From the NCBI RefSeq assembly GCF_003688995.1, contig NZ_PENI01000020.1, positions 109,278-173,277 on the forward strand: a stretch of DNA of 64,000 bases. The letters run 5' to 3'. Numbering within the stretch: the stretch's first letter is position 1; every line of letters starts with the position of its first letter. A program made the translations under genes and the position numbers. Source of the DNA: Streptomyces shenzhenensis. Its GTDB lineage: Bacteria; Actinomycetota; Actinomycetes; Streptomycetales; Streptomycetaceae. The notes below the pieces were generated by a model. It made no database searches. It saw only the letters and a program-made list of their open reading frames with translations, and was not told where the DNA came from. This document shows positions 32,404 to 41,055 of this stretch, in pieces.

Positions 32404-34959
32404 ATGGCACGTGGAAAGCTCCGGATCTACCTCGGTGCGGCACCGGGCGTGGGCAAGACCTACGCGATGCTGTCGGAGGCGCACCGGCGCGTGGAGCGGG
32501 GCACCGACTGCGTGGTGGCCTTCGTGGAGCACCATGACCGGCCGCGCACCGAGGTGATGCTGCACGGCCTGGAGCAGATGCCGCGCCAGGAGCTGGAGTA
32601 CCGGGGCGGCCGCTTCACCGAGATGGACGTGGACGCGGTCCTGGCCCGCCATCCCCAGGTCGCCCTGGTGGACGAGCTCGCCCACACCAACATCCCCGGC
32701 GCGCGCAACGCCAAGCGCTGGCAGGACGTGGAGGAACTGCTCGCGGCCGGCATCGATGTGGTCTCCACGGTCAACATCCAGCATCTGGAGTCGCTGGGTG
32801 ACGTGGTGGAGTCGATCACCGGCGTACGGCAGCAGGAGACCGTGCCGGACGAGGTGGTACGGCGTGCCGATCAGATCGAGCTGGTCGACATGTCGCCGCA
32901 GGCCCTGCGCCGGCGTATGGCGCACGGCAACATCTACCAGCCCGACAAGGTGGACGCGGCTCTGTCCAACTACTTCCGGCCCGGGAACCTGACCGCACTG
33001 CGGGAGCTGGCGCTGCTCTGGGTGGCCGACCGGGTCGACGAGTACCTGAAGCAGTACCGCAGCGAGCACCGGGTCTCCGCGATCTGGGGCTCGCGCGAGC
33101 GGATCGTCGTCGGTCTGACCGGCGGCCCCGAGGGACGGACGCTGATCCGCCGGGCGGCGCGGCTGGCGGAGAAGGGCGCAGGCGGCGAGGTGCTCGCCGT
33201 CTACATAGCCCGCAGCGACGGCCTGTCCGCCGCCTCGCCCAAGGAACTGGCCGTCCAGCGCACCCTGGTGGAGGACTTGGGCGGCACCTTCCACCACGTC
33301 GTCGGCGACGACATACCCGCCGCGCTGCTCGACTTCGCGCGCGGCGTCAACGCCACCCAGATCGTCCTCGGCTCCTCGCGCCGCAAGAGCTGGCAGTACG
33401 TCTTCGGACCCGGCGTCGGCGCCACCGTCGCCCGTGAGTCGGGCCCCGACCTCGACGTGCACATCGTCACCCACGAGGCGATCGCCAAGGGCCGCGGGCT
33501 GCCCGTCGCCCGGGGCGCCCGGCTCGGCCGGACCCGGATCGTCTCCGGCTGGGCGGTCGGGCTGCTCGGCCCTGCCGCCATGGCGCTGCTGCTCAACTCC
33601 GTGGACCTCGGCCTCGCCAACGACATGCTGCTGTTCCTGGCGCTGACCGTGGCCGCGGCCCTGCTCGGCGGACTGCTGCCCGCCCTGGCCTCCGCGGCCT
33701 TCGGATCACTGCTGCTGAACTACTTCTACACGCCCCCGCTGCACCGGCTGACCGTCGCCGACCCGCACAACATCGTCGCCATCGCGATCTTCGTCGGGGT
33801 CGCGGTGTCCGTGGCCTCCGTGGTGGACCTGGCCGCCCGGCGCACCCACCAGGCGGCCCGGCTGCGCGCCGAGTCCGAGATCCTCTCGTTCCTCGCCGGC
33901 AACGTGCTGCGCGGCGAGACCAGCCTGGAGGAGCTGCTGGAACGGGTCCGGGAGACCTTCGGCATGGAGTCCGCCGCCCTGCTGGAGCGGGCGGGCGACG
34001 TCGAGCCGTGGACCTGCGCGGGCCGCGCCGGGTTCGGCCCGCCGCTCCAGCGGCCCGAGGACGCCGACGTCGACGTGCCGGCCGGGAACCACATGGCGCT
34101 CGCGCTGACCGGCCGCGTACTGCCCGCCGAGGACCGCCGGGTGCTGGCCGCGTTCGCCGCGCAGGCGGCCGTCGTGCTGGACCGGCGGCGCCTCCAGGAG
34201 GAGGCCGACCGGGCCCGCACGCTCGCCGAGGGCAACCGGATCCGCACCGCGCTGCTGGCCGCCGTCAGCCACGACCTGCGCACCCCGCTCGCCGGGATCA
34301 AGGCCGCGGTCACCTCGCTCAGGTCCGACGACGTGGACTGGTCCGAGCAGGACCGTGCGGAGCTGCTCGAAGGCATCGAGGAGGGCGCCGACCGGCTCGA
34401 CCATCTGGTCGGCAACCTGCTCGACATGTCCCGGCTGCAGACCGGCACGGTCACCGCGATCGTCCGCGAGGTCGACCTCGACGAGGTGGTCCCGATGGCG
34501 CTGGTCGGCGTGCCCGAGGACAGCGTGGAACTGGACATCCGCGAGACCCTGCCGATGGTCGCCGTCGACCCGGGGCTCCTCGAACGTGCGGTGGCCAACC
34601 TGGTGGAGAACGCCGTCAAGTACAGTCCGCCCGACCGGCGCGTGGTCGTCTCCGCCAGTGCCATCGCCGACCGGGTGGAGGTGCGGGTCGTGGACCGCGG
34701 GCCCGGCATCCCCGACGAGGTGAAGGACCGGATCTTCGAGCCTTTCCAGCGCTACGGCGACGCCCCGCGCGGCGCCGGGGTGGGCCTCGGCCTCGCGGTG
34801 GCGCGCGGCTTCGCCGAGGCGATGGGCGGCACGCTGAACGCCGAGGACACGCCCGGGGGCGGCCTCACCATGGTCCTCAGCCTGCGGGCGGCAGGATCGC
34901 GTCCCGAGCCCCTCCGCACCGGAAAGGGCGCAGCAGAACCGGAAAGGAAGGCCTCATGA
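32404..34959 (+). CDS. kdpD: Sensor histidine kinase KdpD
   Basis: An 851-residue potassium/turgor sensor. It has an N-terminal KdpD domain with Walker A GAAPGVGKTYAML (about 10-22) and Walker B-like VALVDELAHTN, a universal-stress-protein domain (about 235-360), four closely spaced transmembrane helices (about 380-475), a GAF-like region (about 490-600), then the kinase core with phosphoacceptor His623 (AVSHDLRTPLAG), N box NLVENAVKY and G boxes DRGPGIP / GVGLGLAVA. In other bacteria the N-terminal USP domain can bind c-di-AMP. Its ATG-overlapped stop couples it to kdpE. It sits about 25 kb from kdpFAB. Confidence 0.93.
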   Translation: MARGKLRIYLGAAPGVGKTYAMLSEAHRRVERGTDCVVAFVEHHDRPRTEVMLHGLEQMPRQELEYRGGRFTEMDVDAVLARHPQVALVDELAHTNIPGARNAKRWQDVEELLAAGIDVVSTVNIQHLESLGDVVESITGVRQQETVPDEVVRRADQIELVDMSPQALRRRMAHGNIYQPDKVDAALSNYFRPGNLTALRELALLWVADRVDEYLKQYRSEHRVSAIWGSRERIVVGLTGGPEGRTLIRRAARLAEKGAGGEVLAVYIARSDGLSAASPKELAVQRTLVEDLGGTFHHVVGDDIPAALLDFARGVNATQIVLGSSRRKSWQYVFGPGVGATVARESGPDLDVHIVTHEAIAKGRGLPVARGARLGRTRIVSGWAVGLLGPAAMALLLNSVDLGLANDMLLFLALTVAAALLGGLLPALASAAFGSLLLNYFYTPPLHRLTVADPHNIVAIAIFVGVAVSVASVVDLAARRTHQAARLRAESEILSFLAGNVLRGETSLEELLERVRETFGMESAALLERAGDVEPWTCAGRAGFGPPLQRPEDADVDVPAGNHMALALTGRVLPAEDRRVLAAFAAQAAVVLDRRRLQEEADRARTLAEGNRIRTALLAAVSHDLRTPLAGIKAAVTSLRSDDVDWSEQDRAELLEGIEEGADRLDHLVGNLLDMSRLQTGTVTAIVREVDLDEVVPMALVGVPEDSVELDIRETLPMVAVDPGLLERAVANLVENAVKYSPPDRRVVVSASAIADRVEVRVVDRGPGIPDEVKDRIFEPFQRYGDAPRGAGVGLGLAVARGFAEAMGGTLNAEDTPGGGLTMVLSLRAAGSRPEPLRTGKGAAEPERKAS

Positions 34960-35642
34960 CCCGGGTGCTCGTGATCGACGACGAGCCGCAGATCGTGCGC
35001 GCCCTCGTGATCAACCTCAGGGCGCGCAAGTACGAGGTCGACGCGGCCCCCGACGGCAGGACCGCCCTCGAACTCGCCGCCTCCCGCCACCCCGACGTGG
35101 TGGTCCTCGACCTGGGCCTGCCCGACATGGACGGCGTCGAGGTGATCAGGGGCCTGCGCGGCTGGACCCGGGTGCCGATCCTGGTCCTGTCGGCCCGGCA
35201 CTCCTCCGACGAGAAGGTCGAGGCGCTGGACGCGGGCGCCGACGACTATGTGACCAAGCCGTTCGGCATGGACGAACTGCTGGCCCGGCTGCGGGCCGCC
35301 GTGCGCCGGGCCGAGCCCGTCGGCCCCGGCGAGGACGACATGACGACGGTGGAGACCGAGGGGTTCATCGTCGACCTGGCCGCGAAGAAGGTCAACCGGG
35401 GCGGCAGGGACGTACGGCTGACCCCCACGGAGTGGCATCTGCTGGAGGTGCTCGTCCGCAACACCGGGCGGCTGGTCAGCCAGAAGCAGTTGCTGCAGGA
35501 GGTGTGGGGACCCTCGTACGGGACGGAGACCAACTACCTTCGCGTGTACATGGCGCAGCTGCGCAGGAAGCTGGAGGCCGACCCGTCGCACCCGAAGCAC
35601 TTCATCACCGAACCGGGGATGGGCTACCGGTTCGAGCGCTGA
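34956..35642 (+). CDS. kdpE: Response regulator KdpE (OmpR family)
   Basis: A 228-residue regulator. The receiver domain has Asp8/Asp9, phosphoacceptor Asp52 (VVVLDLGLPDMDG) and the Lys in DDYVTKPFGMDELLAR. The winged helix (about 130-225) has LTPTEWHLLEVLVRN and TNYLRVYMAQLRRKLE. ATG 34956 overlaps the kdpD TGA (ATGA). It is expected to activate kdpFABC under potassium limitation. Confidence 0.92.
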   Translation: MTRVLVIDDEPQIVRALVINLRARKYEVDAAPDGRTALELAASRHPDVVVLDLGLPDMDGVEVIRGLRGWTRVPILVLSARHSSDEKVEALDAGADDYVTKPFGMDELLARLRAAVRRAEPVGPGEDDMTTVETEGFIVDLAAKKVNRGGRDVRLTPTEWHLLEVLVRNTGRLVSQKQLLQEVWGPSYGTETNYLRVYMAQLRRKLEADPSHPKHFITEPGMGYRFER

Positions 35643-35699
35643 GCGCTCCGCTGGGCTGGGGCGGTGCTGCGTCGTCGGTCTGCTGCGGCTGCGTTGTGG

Positions 35700-35740
35700 C
35701 TGGTCGCGCAGTTCCCCGCGCCCCTTCGGGGCGCGGCCGA
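35700..35740. repeat. Dispersed Streptomyces repeat with hairpin (terminator-like)
   Basis: GCTGGTCGCGCAGTTCCCCG followed by CGCCCCTTCGGGGCGCGG is a short element I recognise as widespread in Streptomyces intergenic regions. The stem CCGCGCCCC/GGGGCGCGG (35716-35736) has a TTC loop and lies about 75 bp after kdpE, where it could terminate. Confidence 0.65.
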
Positions 35741-35809
35741 ACCGCAGCGGACGGGCGGGGATCGGCCCACCGGTACGTCGTCGTCGGTGGGCCCCGGTAC
35801 GCTTCTGAT

Positions 35810-36208
35810 ATGAGTGCTGTTCCGCGTCCCGAGAAGCCGGTGGGCCGGTTCCGGCGCATGCTCGGCCGGCTTTCCTCCTCCCAGGAGGACCTGGAGTCCG
35901 AGGAGCTGCGGGAGGACGCCGAGACGGCCGGCTGTACACGCATCGGCGACTGTCAGGACCGGCAGATCGTCACGGTAACTGGTACCTTGCGCACGGTGAC
36001 GCTGCGTCCGCGCGCCGGAGTCCCGGCCCTGGAGGCCGAGCTGTTCGACGGCTCCGCCGCACTGGACGTGGTGTGGCTGGGCAGGCGTTCCATCGTGGGC
36101 ATCGAGCCGGGGCGCAAGCTGATCGCATCGGGCCGGATCTCGATGAGCCGGGGCCGCCGGGTGCTGTTCAACCCGAAATACGAACTGAGACCCCTCGGAC
36201 GGGAGTAG
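35810..36208 (+). CDS. OB-fold nucleic-acid-binding domain protein
   Basis: A 132-residue protein. The basic N-terminal tail (1-25) is followed by an OB-fold-like core: CQDRQIVTVTGTLRTVTLRP, EAELFDGSAALDVVWLG, RKLIASGRISMSRGRRVLFN. Homologous actinobacterial genes sit beside DUF3159. ATG 35810 is the first in the conserved frame. It is followed 3 bp later by the DUF3159 gene. Confidence 0.8.
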   Translation: MSAVPRPEKPVGRFRRMLGRLSSSQEDLESEELREDAETAGCTRIGDCQDRQIVTVTGTLRTVTLRPRAGVPALEAELFDGSAALDVVWLGRRSIVGIEPGRKLIASGRISMSRGRRVLFNPKYELRPLGRE

Positions 36209-36211
36209 CCG

Positions 36212-36973
36212 GTGACGTCACTCGACAAGCCGACCGAAGACACCACTCAGCAGGACCACGCCCGGGCGGTGACCGAGGCCGCGCTCTTCGAGGCGTTCGG
36301 CGGTGTCCGCGGCATGGTCGAGACGGTCCTGCCCGGGCTCCTCTTCGTCACGATCTACACGATCAACAAGGATCTGCACTGGTCGGCGATCGCCGCGCTG
36401 GCCGTGTCGCTGGTCCTGGTCGTGGTCCGGCTGGTGATGAAGGACACCGTCAAGCACGCCTTCAGCGGCGTCTTCGGCGTGGCCTTCGGTGTCGTGTTCG
36501 CGATGTTCACGGGCAACGCCAAGGACTTCTACCTCCCCGGCATGCTCTACACGCTGGGCCTGTCCCTGGCGTACATCGTCACGACCCTCGCCGGCGTGCC
36601 CCTGATGGGGCTGATCCTCGGCCCGGTCTTCAAGGAGAACCTCTCCTGGCGCACCCGCAACCCCGGCCGCAAGAAGGCGTACGCCAAGGCCAGTTGGGCG
36701 TGGGGGCTGATCCTGTTCGGGAAGTGCCTGATCCTCTTCCCGCTGTACTGGTGGGCGGACACCGCCCAGCTCGGCTGGGTCCTGGTGACGCTGAAGATCC
36801 CGCCGTTCCTGCTCGCCGTCTGGCTCACCTGGGTGTTCCTCGCGAAGGCGCCCGCGCCGATCGACGTGTTCGCGGAGATGGAGGCCGAGGAGCGGGCCGA
36901 GGAGGAGCGGAAGGCCGCGCAGGCAGCGGAGCGCGGCGAGTCGGCGGCCGGCCGGCACCGTCGCGAGGCGTAG
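36212..36973 (+). CDS. DUF3159 family membrane protein
   Basis: A 253-residue integral membrane protein with about six hydrophobic helices between residues 32 and 215 and an acidic cytosolic tail (EMEAEERAEEERKAAQAAERG). A conserved KDTVKHAFSGVFGV segment follows helix 2. DUF3159 is restricted to actinobacteria and has no known function. GTG 36212 has CGGGAG upstream and lies 3 bp after the OB-fold gene, so the two are one operon, ended by a strong hairpin. Confidence 0.85.
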   Translation: MTSLDKPTEDTTQQDHARAVTEAALFEAFGGVRGMVETVLPGLLFVTIYTINKDLHWSAIAALAVSLVLVVVRLVMKDTVKHAFSGVFGVAFGVVFAMFTGNAKDFYLPGMLYTLGLSLAYIVTTLAGVPLMGLILGPVFKENLSWRTRNPGRKKAYAKASWAWGLILFGKCLILFPLYWWADTAQLGWVLVTLKIPPFLLAVWLTWVFLAKAPAPIDVFAEMEAEERAEEERKAAQAAERGESAAGRHRREA

Positions 36974-36986
36974 CCGACGTCCTCGA

Positions 36987-37030
36987 CGCAGCAGGGGGCG
37001 CCCGGGATCAACCGGGCGCCCCCTGCTGCG
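36987..37030. terminator. Strong bidirectional terminator
   Basis: A perfect 19-bp stem (CGCAGCAGGGGGCGCCCGG / CCGGGCGCCCCCTGCTGCG) with a 6-base loop lies between the convergent DUF3159 and TrkA genes. Confidence 0.9.
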
Positions 37031-37067
37031 TACTCGGCGTTACTCGTCGTACTCGGCGTCCTTGCGC

Positions 37068-37739
37068 TCAGTCGTCCTCGCGGCGCACCGACAGCAGGTC
37101 CTCCAGCTGTTCCTCGCGGGCCTGGGCGGCCACGAACAGCAGCTCGTCGCCCGGCTCCAGGGAGTCCTCCTTGGACGGGGCCAGCACGCGGGTGCCGCGG
37201 ATGATGGTGACCAGCGAGGTGTCCTCGGGCCACTGCACATCCCCGACCTGGGTGCCGGCCAGGGCCGACTCCTCCGGCAGGGTCAGCTCGACCAGGTTGG
37301 CGTCGCCGTGGCTGAAGCGGAGCAGCCGCACCAGGTCGCCGACGCTCACCGCCTCCTCGACCAGCGCGGACATCAGCCGCGGGGTGGACACGGCGACATC
37401 GACGCCCCAGGCCTCGTTGAACAGCCACTCGTTCTTCGGGTTGTTCACCCGGGCCACGACGCGCGGCACGCCGTACTCCGTCTTCGCCAGCAGGGACACG
37501 ACCAGGTTGACCTTGTCGTCGCCCGTCGCGGCGATCACCACGTTGCAGCGCTGCAACGCGGCCTCGTCCAAGGAGGTGATCTCACAGGCGTCGGCCAGCA
37601 GCCACTCCGCCTGCGGGACCCGCTCGACCGAGATGGCGGTCGGCGCCTTGTCGATGAGCAGAACCTCGTGGCCGTTCTCCAGCAGCTCGCCCGCGATCGA
37701 GCGGCCGACCGCGCCGGCACCGGCAATGGCGACCCTCAT
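37068..37739 (-). CDS. TrkA-family potassium uptake regulatory protein (second of pair)
   Basis: A 223-residue RCK protein. The Rossmann NAD/ATP-binding domain (1-125) starts MRVAIAGAGAVGRSIAGEL; an RCK_C domain (about 135-215) follows, with LVELTLPEESALAGTQVGDV. RCK_C domains in other bacteria bind c-di-AMP. It starts one base inside the stop of the upstream TrkA gene, so the two are coupled. No TrkH/KtrB channel gene is nearby; the KimA-like importer is 1 kb away. Confidence 0.9.
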   Translation of the reverse strand: MRVAIAGAGAVGRSIAGELLENGHEVLLIDKAPTAISVERVPQAEWLLADACEITSLDEAALQRCNVVIAATGDDKVNLVVSLLAKTEYGVPRVVARVNNPKNEWLFNEAWGVDVAVSTPRLMSALVEEAVSVGDLVRLLRFSHGDANLVELTLPEESALAGTQVGDVQWPEDTSLVTIIRGTRVLAPSKEDSLEPGDELLFVAAQAREEQLEDLLSVRREDD

Positions 37740-38410
37740 CAGTGACCGACCTCCTCTTCGGGGCCCTCGGCGAACGCCGCCTCGACCTTGTCGACGTCGT
37801 CCGTCCGCATCATCACGTGTACCAGGTCGCCTTCCTGCAACACCGTCTGCGAGGTGGGCAGGATCGCCTCGCCGAGCCGGGTGAGGAACGCCACCCGGAC
37901 CCCCGTCTCGTCCTGCAGCCTGCTGATCTTGTGCCCGACCCAGGCCGGGGAGGTGTGCACCTCGGCGAGCTGGACGCCACCGGTGGGGTCGCGCCACAGC
38001 GGTTCGGCGCCCGACGGGAGCAGCCGGCGCAGCATCTGGTCGGCCGTCCAGCGGACCGTGGCCACGGTGGGGATGCCCAGACGCTGGTAGACCTCGGCGC
38101 GGCGCGGGTCGTAGATACGGGCGGCGACGTTCTCCACGCCGAACATCTCACGGGCCACCCGGGCCGAGATGATGTTCGAGTTGTCGCCGCTGGACACGGC
38201 GGCGAAGGCGCCCGCGTCCTCGATGCCGGCCTCGCGGAGGGTGTCCTGGTCGAAGCCGATCCCGGTGACCCGGCGGCCGCCGAATCCCGGGCCCAGCCGG
38301 CGGAAGGCGGTGGGGTCCTGGTCGATCACCGCGACCGTGTGCCCCTGCTGCTCCAGGGTCTGGGCGAGGGCGGAGCCCACCCTGCCACAGCCCATGATGA
38401 CGATGTGCAC
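37739..38410 (-). CDS. TrkA-family potassium uptake regulatory protein (first of pair)
   Basis: A 223-residue paralogue of its downstream neighbour. It has the Rossmann start MHIVIMGCGRVGSALAQTLE, acidic strand-2 end VIDQDP, and RCK_C near residues 140-215 (GVQLAEVHTSPAWVGHKIS). The pair resembles mycobacterial CeoB/CeoC. The two genes probably form a hetero-oligomeric gating ring. Confidence 0.9.
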   Translation of the reverse strand: MHIVIMGCGRVGSALAQTLEQQGHTVAVIDQDPTAFRRLGPGFGGRRVTGIGFDQDTLREAGIEDAGAFAAVSSGDNSNIISARVAREMFGVENVAARIYDPRRAEVYQRLGIPTVATVRWTADQMLRRLLPSGAEPLWRDPTGGVQLAEVHTSPAWVGHKISRLQDETGVRVAFLTRLGEAILPTSQTVLQEGDLVHVMMRTDDVDKVEAAFAEGPEEEVGH

Positions 38411-38542
38411 GACCGTCCTTCCGATGTTCAGAAAAGTAACTGCTCAGCCCCATCGGGGTCAGCCCCATCAGGGTCTCAGACCGATGCTCAAGCTACACAC
38501 GCACCGTCCGGGGCGGGCACCCCCGTGCAGGCACGCCCGTGG
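38411..38542 (-). other. Leader between the 31-residue gene and the TrkA pair
   Basis: It contains direct repeats GCCCCATCGGGGTCA / GCCCCATCAGGGTCT (38447-38477) that can form small hairpins. No ydaO-type riboswitch blocks were found here or upstream of the KimA-like gene. Confidence 0.3.
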
Positions 38543-38638
38543 TCAGCGGCGCGTGATGCTGCGCACGCTCAGCAGCGTCAGGAATCCGAGGCCGACGAGC
38601 GCGGCGGCGGCGCCGATCAGCTGTGCGGTCGCGGGCAT
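38543..38638 (-). CDS. 31-residue single-pass membrane protein
   Basis: A short frame starting MPATAQLIGAAAALVGLG and ending SVRSITRR, with one transmembrane helix (residues about 6-25) and a basic C-terminus (positive-inside). CGGAGG lies five bases before the ATG (complement of 38636-38638), an excellent ribosome-binding site. It points toward the TrkA pair and diverges from the KimA-like gene. Size and shape recall KdpF-type small subunits, but there is no sequence match. A regulatory or accessory subunit of a potassium transporter is an inference. Confidence 0.65.
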   Translation of the reverse strand: MPATAQLIGAAAALVGLGFLTLLSVRSITRR

Positions 38639-38799
38639 GGAACCTCCGAGGTGCGGTGACAGGCGGGGTTTGCCATCTAGAAACGGAGAGCGCGCCGCCC
38701 CCGGAATCCGCAGTTCCATCGGCCCCGGAGTTCACTCGTGAGGCAGATCCGGGACGGCAGGTGGGCGGCTGCCAGTTCGAAGCCTTACGATCCTCTGTC

Positions 38800-40848
38800 G
38801 TGTCCAAACTGACCGACGTGCCCAAACGGATCCTGATCGGGCGCGCACTGCGCAGCGACCGGCTGGGTGAAACGCTCCTGCCGAAGCGGGTCGCACTGCC
38901 CGTCTTCGCCTCCGACCCGCTGTCCTCCGTCGCCTACGCGCCGGGGGAGGTCCTGCTGGTCCTGTCCATCGCGGGCGTGTCGGCCTACCAGTTCAGCCCC
39001 TGGATCGCGCTCGCGGTCGTCGTGCTGATGTTCACCGTCGTCGCCTCCTACCGGCAGAACGTGCACGCCTACCCGAGCGGCGGCGGCGACTACGAGGTCG
39101 CCACCACCAACCTCGGCCCCAAGGCGGGCCTCACGGTCGCCAGCGCGCTGCTCGTCGACTACGTCCTGACCGTCGCCGTCTCCATCTCCTCCGGCATCGA
39201 GAACCTCGGCTCCGCGATCCCCTTCGTGGTCGAGCACAAGGTGCTGTGCGCCGTCGCCGTGATCGTGCTGCTGACGCTGATGAACCTGCGCGGGGTGCGG
39301 GAGTCCGGCACGCTGTTCGCGATCCCGACGTACGTCTTCGTCACCGGCGTTTTCATCATGATCGTGTGGGGTGCGTTCCGGGGCCTGGTCCTCGGGGACA
39401 CGATGCGCGCGCCCACCGCCGGCTACGAGATCAAGGCCGAGCACCAGGGCCTCGCGGGCTTCGCGCTCGTCTTCCTGCTGCTGCGCGCCTTCTCGTCCGG
39501 CTGCGCCGCGCTGACCGGCGTCGAGGCGATCTCCAACGGCGTCCCCGCCTTCCGCAAGCCCAAGTCGAAGAACGCGGCGACCACCCTGGCCATGATGGGC
39601 CTGCTCGCCGTGACGATGTTCTGCGGCATCATCGCGCTCGCCATGACCACCAAGGTCCGCATGGCCGAGAACCCGGCCGCCGACCTGCTCCACGACGGCG
39701 TGGCGCTCGGCTCCGGCTATGTCCAGAACCCGGTGATCTCACAGGTCGCCGAGGCAGTCTTCGGCAGGGGCAGCTTCCTGTTCGTCGTGCTGGCCGCAGC
39801 CACCGCGCTGGTGCTGTTCCTCGCCGCCAACACGGCCTACAACGGCTTCCCGCTGCTCGGCTCGATCCTCGCCCAGGACCGCTACCTGCCGCGCCAGCTG
39901 CACACCCGCGGCGACCGGCTGGCCTTCTCCAACGGCATCGTGCTGCTCGCCGGTGCCGCGGCCCTGCTGGTCTTCGTGTACGGCGCCGACTCGACCCGGC
40001 TGATCCAGCTGTACATCGTCGGCGTGTTCGTGTCCTTCACGCTCAGCCAGACCGGCATGGTCCGGCACTGGAACCGGCACCTCGCGGCGGAGCGGGACCC
40101 GGCCCGGCGCAGCCATATGATCCGCTCCCGGGCGATCAACGCGTTCGGCGCCTTCTTCACCGGCCTGGTCCTGGTCGTCGTCCTCGTCACCAAGTTCACC
40201 CACGGCGCCTGGGTCGCCCTGCTCGGCATGGTGATCTTCTACGCGACGATGACCGCGATCCGTAAGCACTACGACCGCGTGGCCGAGGAGATCGCGGCCC
40301 CCGAGGGCCCGAGCGACGACAGCGTACGGCCGTCCCGGGTCCACTCCATCGTCCTGATCTCCAAGATCCACCGGCCCACGCTGCGCGCGCTGGCCTATGC
40401 CCGGCTGATGCGCTCGGACACCCTGGAGGCGCTCACCGTCAACGTCGACCCGGCGGAGACGAAGGTGCTGCGCGAGGAGTGGGAACGGCGCGGCATCGAC
40501 GTGCCGCTGAAGGTGCTCGACTCGCCCTACCGGGAGATCACCCGGCCGATCATCGAGTACGTCAAGAGCCTGCGCAAGGAGTCCCCGCGCGACGCGATCT
40601 CGGTGATCATCCCCGAGTATGTGGTGGGCCACTGGTACGAGCACCTGCTGCACAACCAGAGCGCCCTGCGCCTCAAGGGACGGCTGCTGTTCACGCCCGG
40701 GGTCATGGTGACCTCGGTCCCCTACCAGCTCCAGTCCTCCGAGGCGGCCAGGAACCGGGCCCGCAGGCGGCAGGAGTGGCACGCGCCCGGCACGGTGCGG
40801 CGCGGCCCGGCGGAGCAGCGGCCGAAGGAGCCGAGCGCCGGGAACTGA
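38800..40848 (+). CDS. KimA-like potassium importer (APC/KUP-type permease)
   Basis: A 682-residue membrane protein with about 12 helices (residues 30-520) and a cytosolic C-terminal domain (about 540-670). It would usually be called an amino acid permease. However, it follows Bacillus KimA (YdaO) closely: SDPLSSVAYAPGE at the first unwound helix (KimA has Asp36 and Tyr43 there), SYRQNVHAYPSGGGDYEVA, LLVDYVLTVAVSISSG, FSSGCAALTGVEAISNGVPA, and C-terminal HNQSALRLKGRLLF. KimA is a proton-driven high-affinity K+ importer inhibited by c-di-AMP. Divergent TrkA genes support a role in potassium. GTG 38800 is the start of the conserved part. Confidence 0.85.
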   Translation: MSKLTDVPKRILIGRALRSDRLGETLLPKRVALPVFASDPLSSVAYAPGEVLLVLSIAGVSAYQFSPWIALAVVVLMFTVVASYRQNVHAYPSGGGDYEVATTNLGPKAGLTVASALLVDYVLTVAVSISSGIENLGSAIPFVVEHKVLCAVAVIVLLTLMNLRGVRESGTLFAIPTYVFVTGVFIMIVWGAFRGLVLGDTMRAPTAGYEIKAEHQGLAGFALVFLLLRAFSSGCAALTGVEAISNGVPAFRKPKSKNAATTLAMMGLLAVTMFCGIIALAMTTKVRMAENPAADLLHDGVALGSGYVQNPVISQVAEAVFGRGSFLFVVLAAATALVLFLAANTAYNGFPLLGSILAQDRYLPRQLHTRGDRLAFSNGIVLLAGAAALLVFVYGADSTRLIQLYIVGVFVSFTLSQTGMVRHWNRHLAAERDPARRSHMIRSRAINAFGAFFTGLVLVVVLVTKFTHGAWVALLGMVIFYATMTAIRKHYDRVAEEIAAPEGPSDDSVRPSRVHSIVLISKIHRPTLRALAYARLMRSDTLEALTVNVDPAETKVLREEWERRGIDVPLKVLDSPYREITRPIIEYVKSLRKESPRDAISVIIPEYVVGHWYEHLLHNQSALRLKGRLLFTPGVMVTSVPYQLQSSEAARNRARRRQEWHAPGTVRRGPAEQRPKEPSAGN

Positions 40849-40906
40849 GGGGTGAGCCCGGGGTGCCGGGCTGAGGGGTCCGGCAGCGGGGGCCGGCAGG
40901 GGGGCC

Positions 40907-40977
40907 GGGGGATGCGGAGTCCGGCGCCGGGCCGGGGGCCGGGGAATGCGGAGCCCCGCACCGGGCTGGGGGCCGGG
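40907..40977. repeat. Two-copy tandem repeat of about 35 bp
   Basis: GGGGATGCGGAGTCCGGCGC... and GGGGAATGCGGAGCCCCGCA... are adjacent imperfect copies, both ending CGGGCYGGGGGCCG. They lie between the importer gene and the RNA methyltransferase gene. No function is evident. Confidence 0.6.
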
Positions 40978-41055
40978 GCGGAGCACGTAGACTGGTGGGC
41001 TGTCGTCGGCCCCCGAGCGGGCCGTTCCCTTCCCCCGATCTGGAGTCACCCCGCC

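Noticed and set aside
38411..38799. c-di-AMP riboswitch upstream of the KimA-like gene or the TrkA pair
   Set aside because: I looked for the conserved GGTGAATC and CCGAACCCGxCAGCTAACC blocks and did not find them, unlike at 6100-6285.
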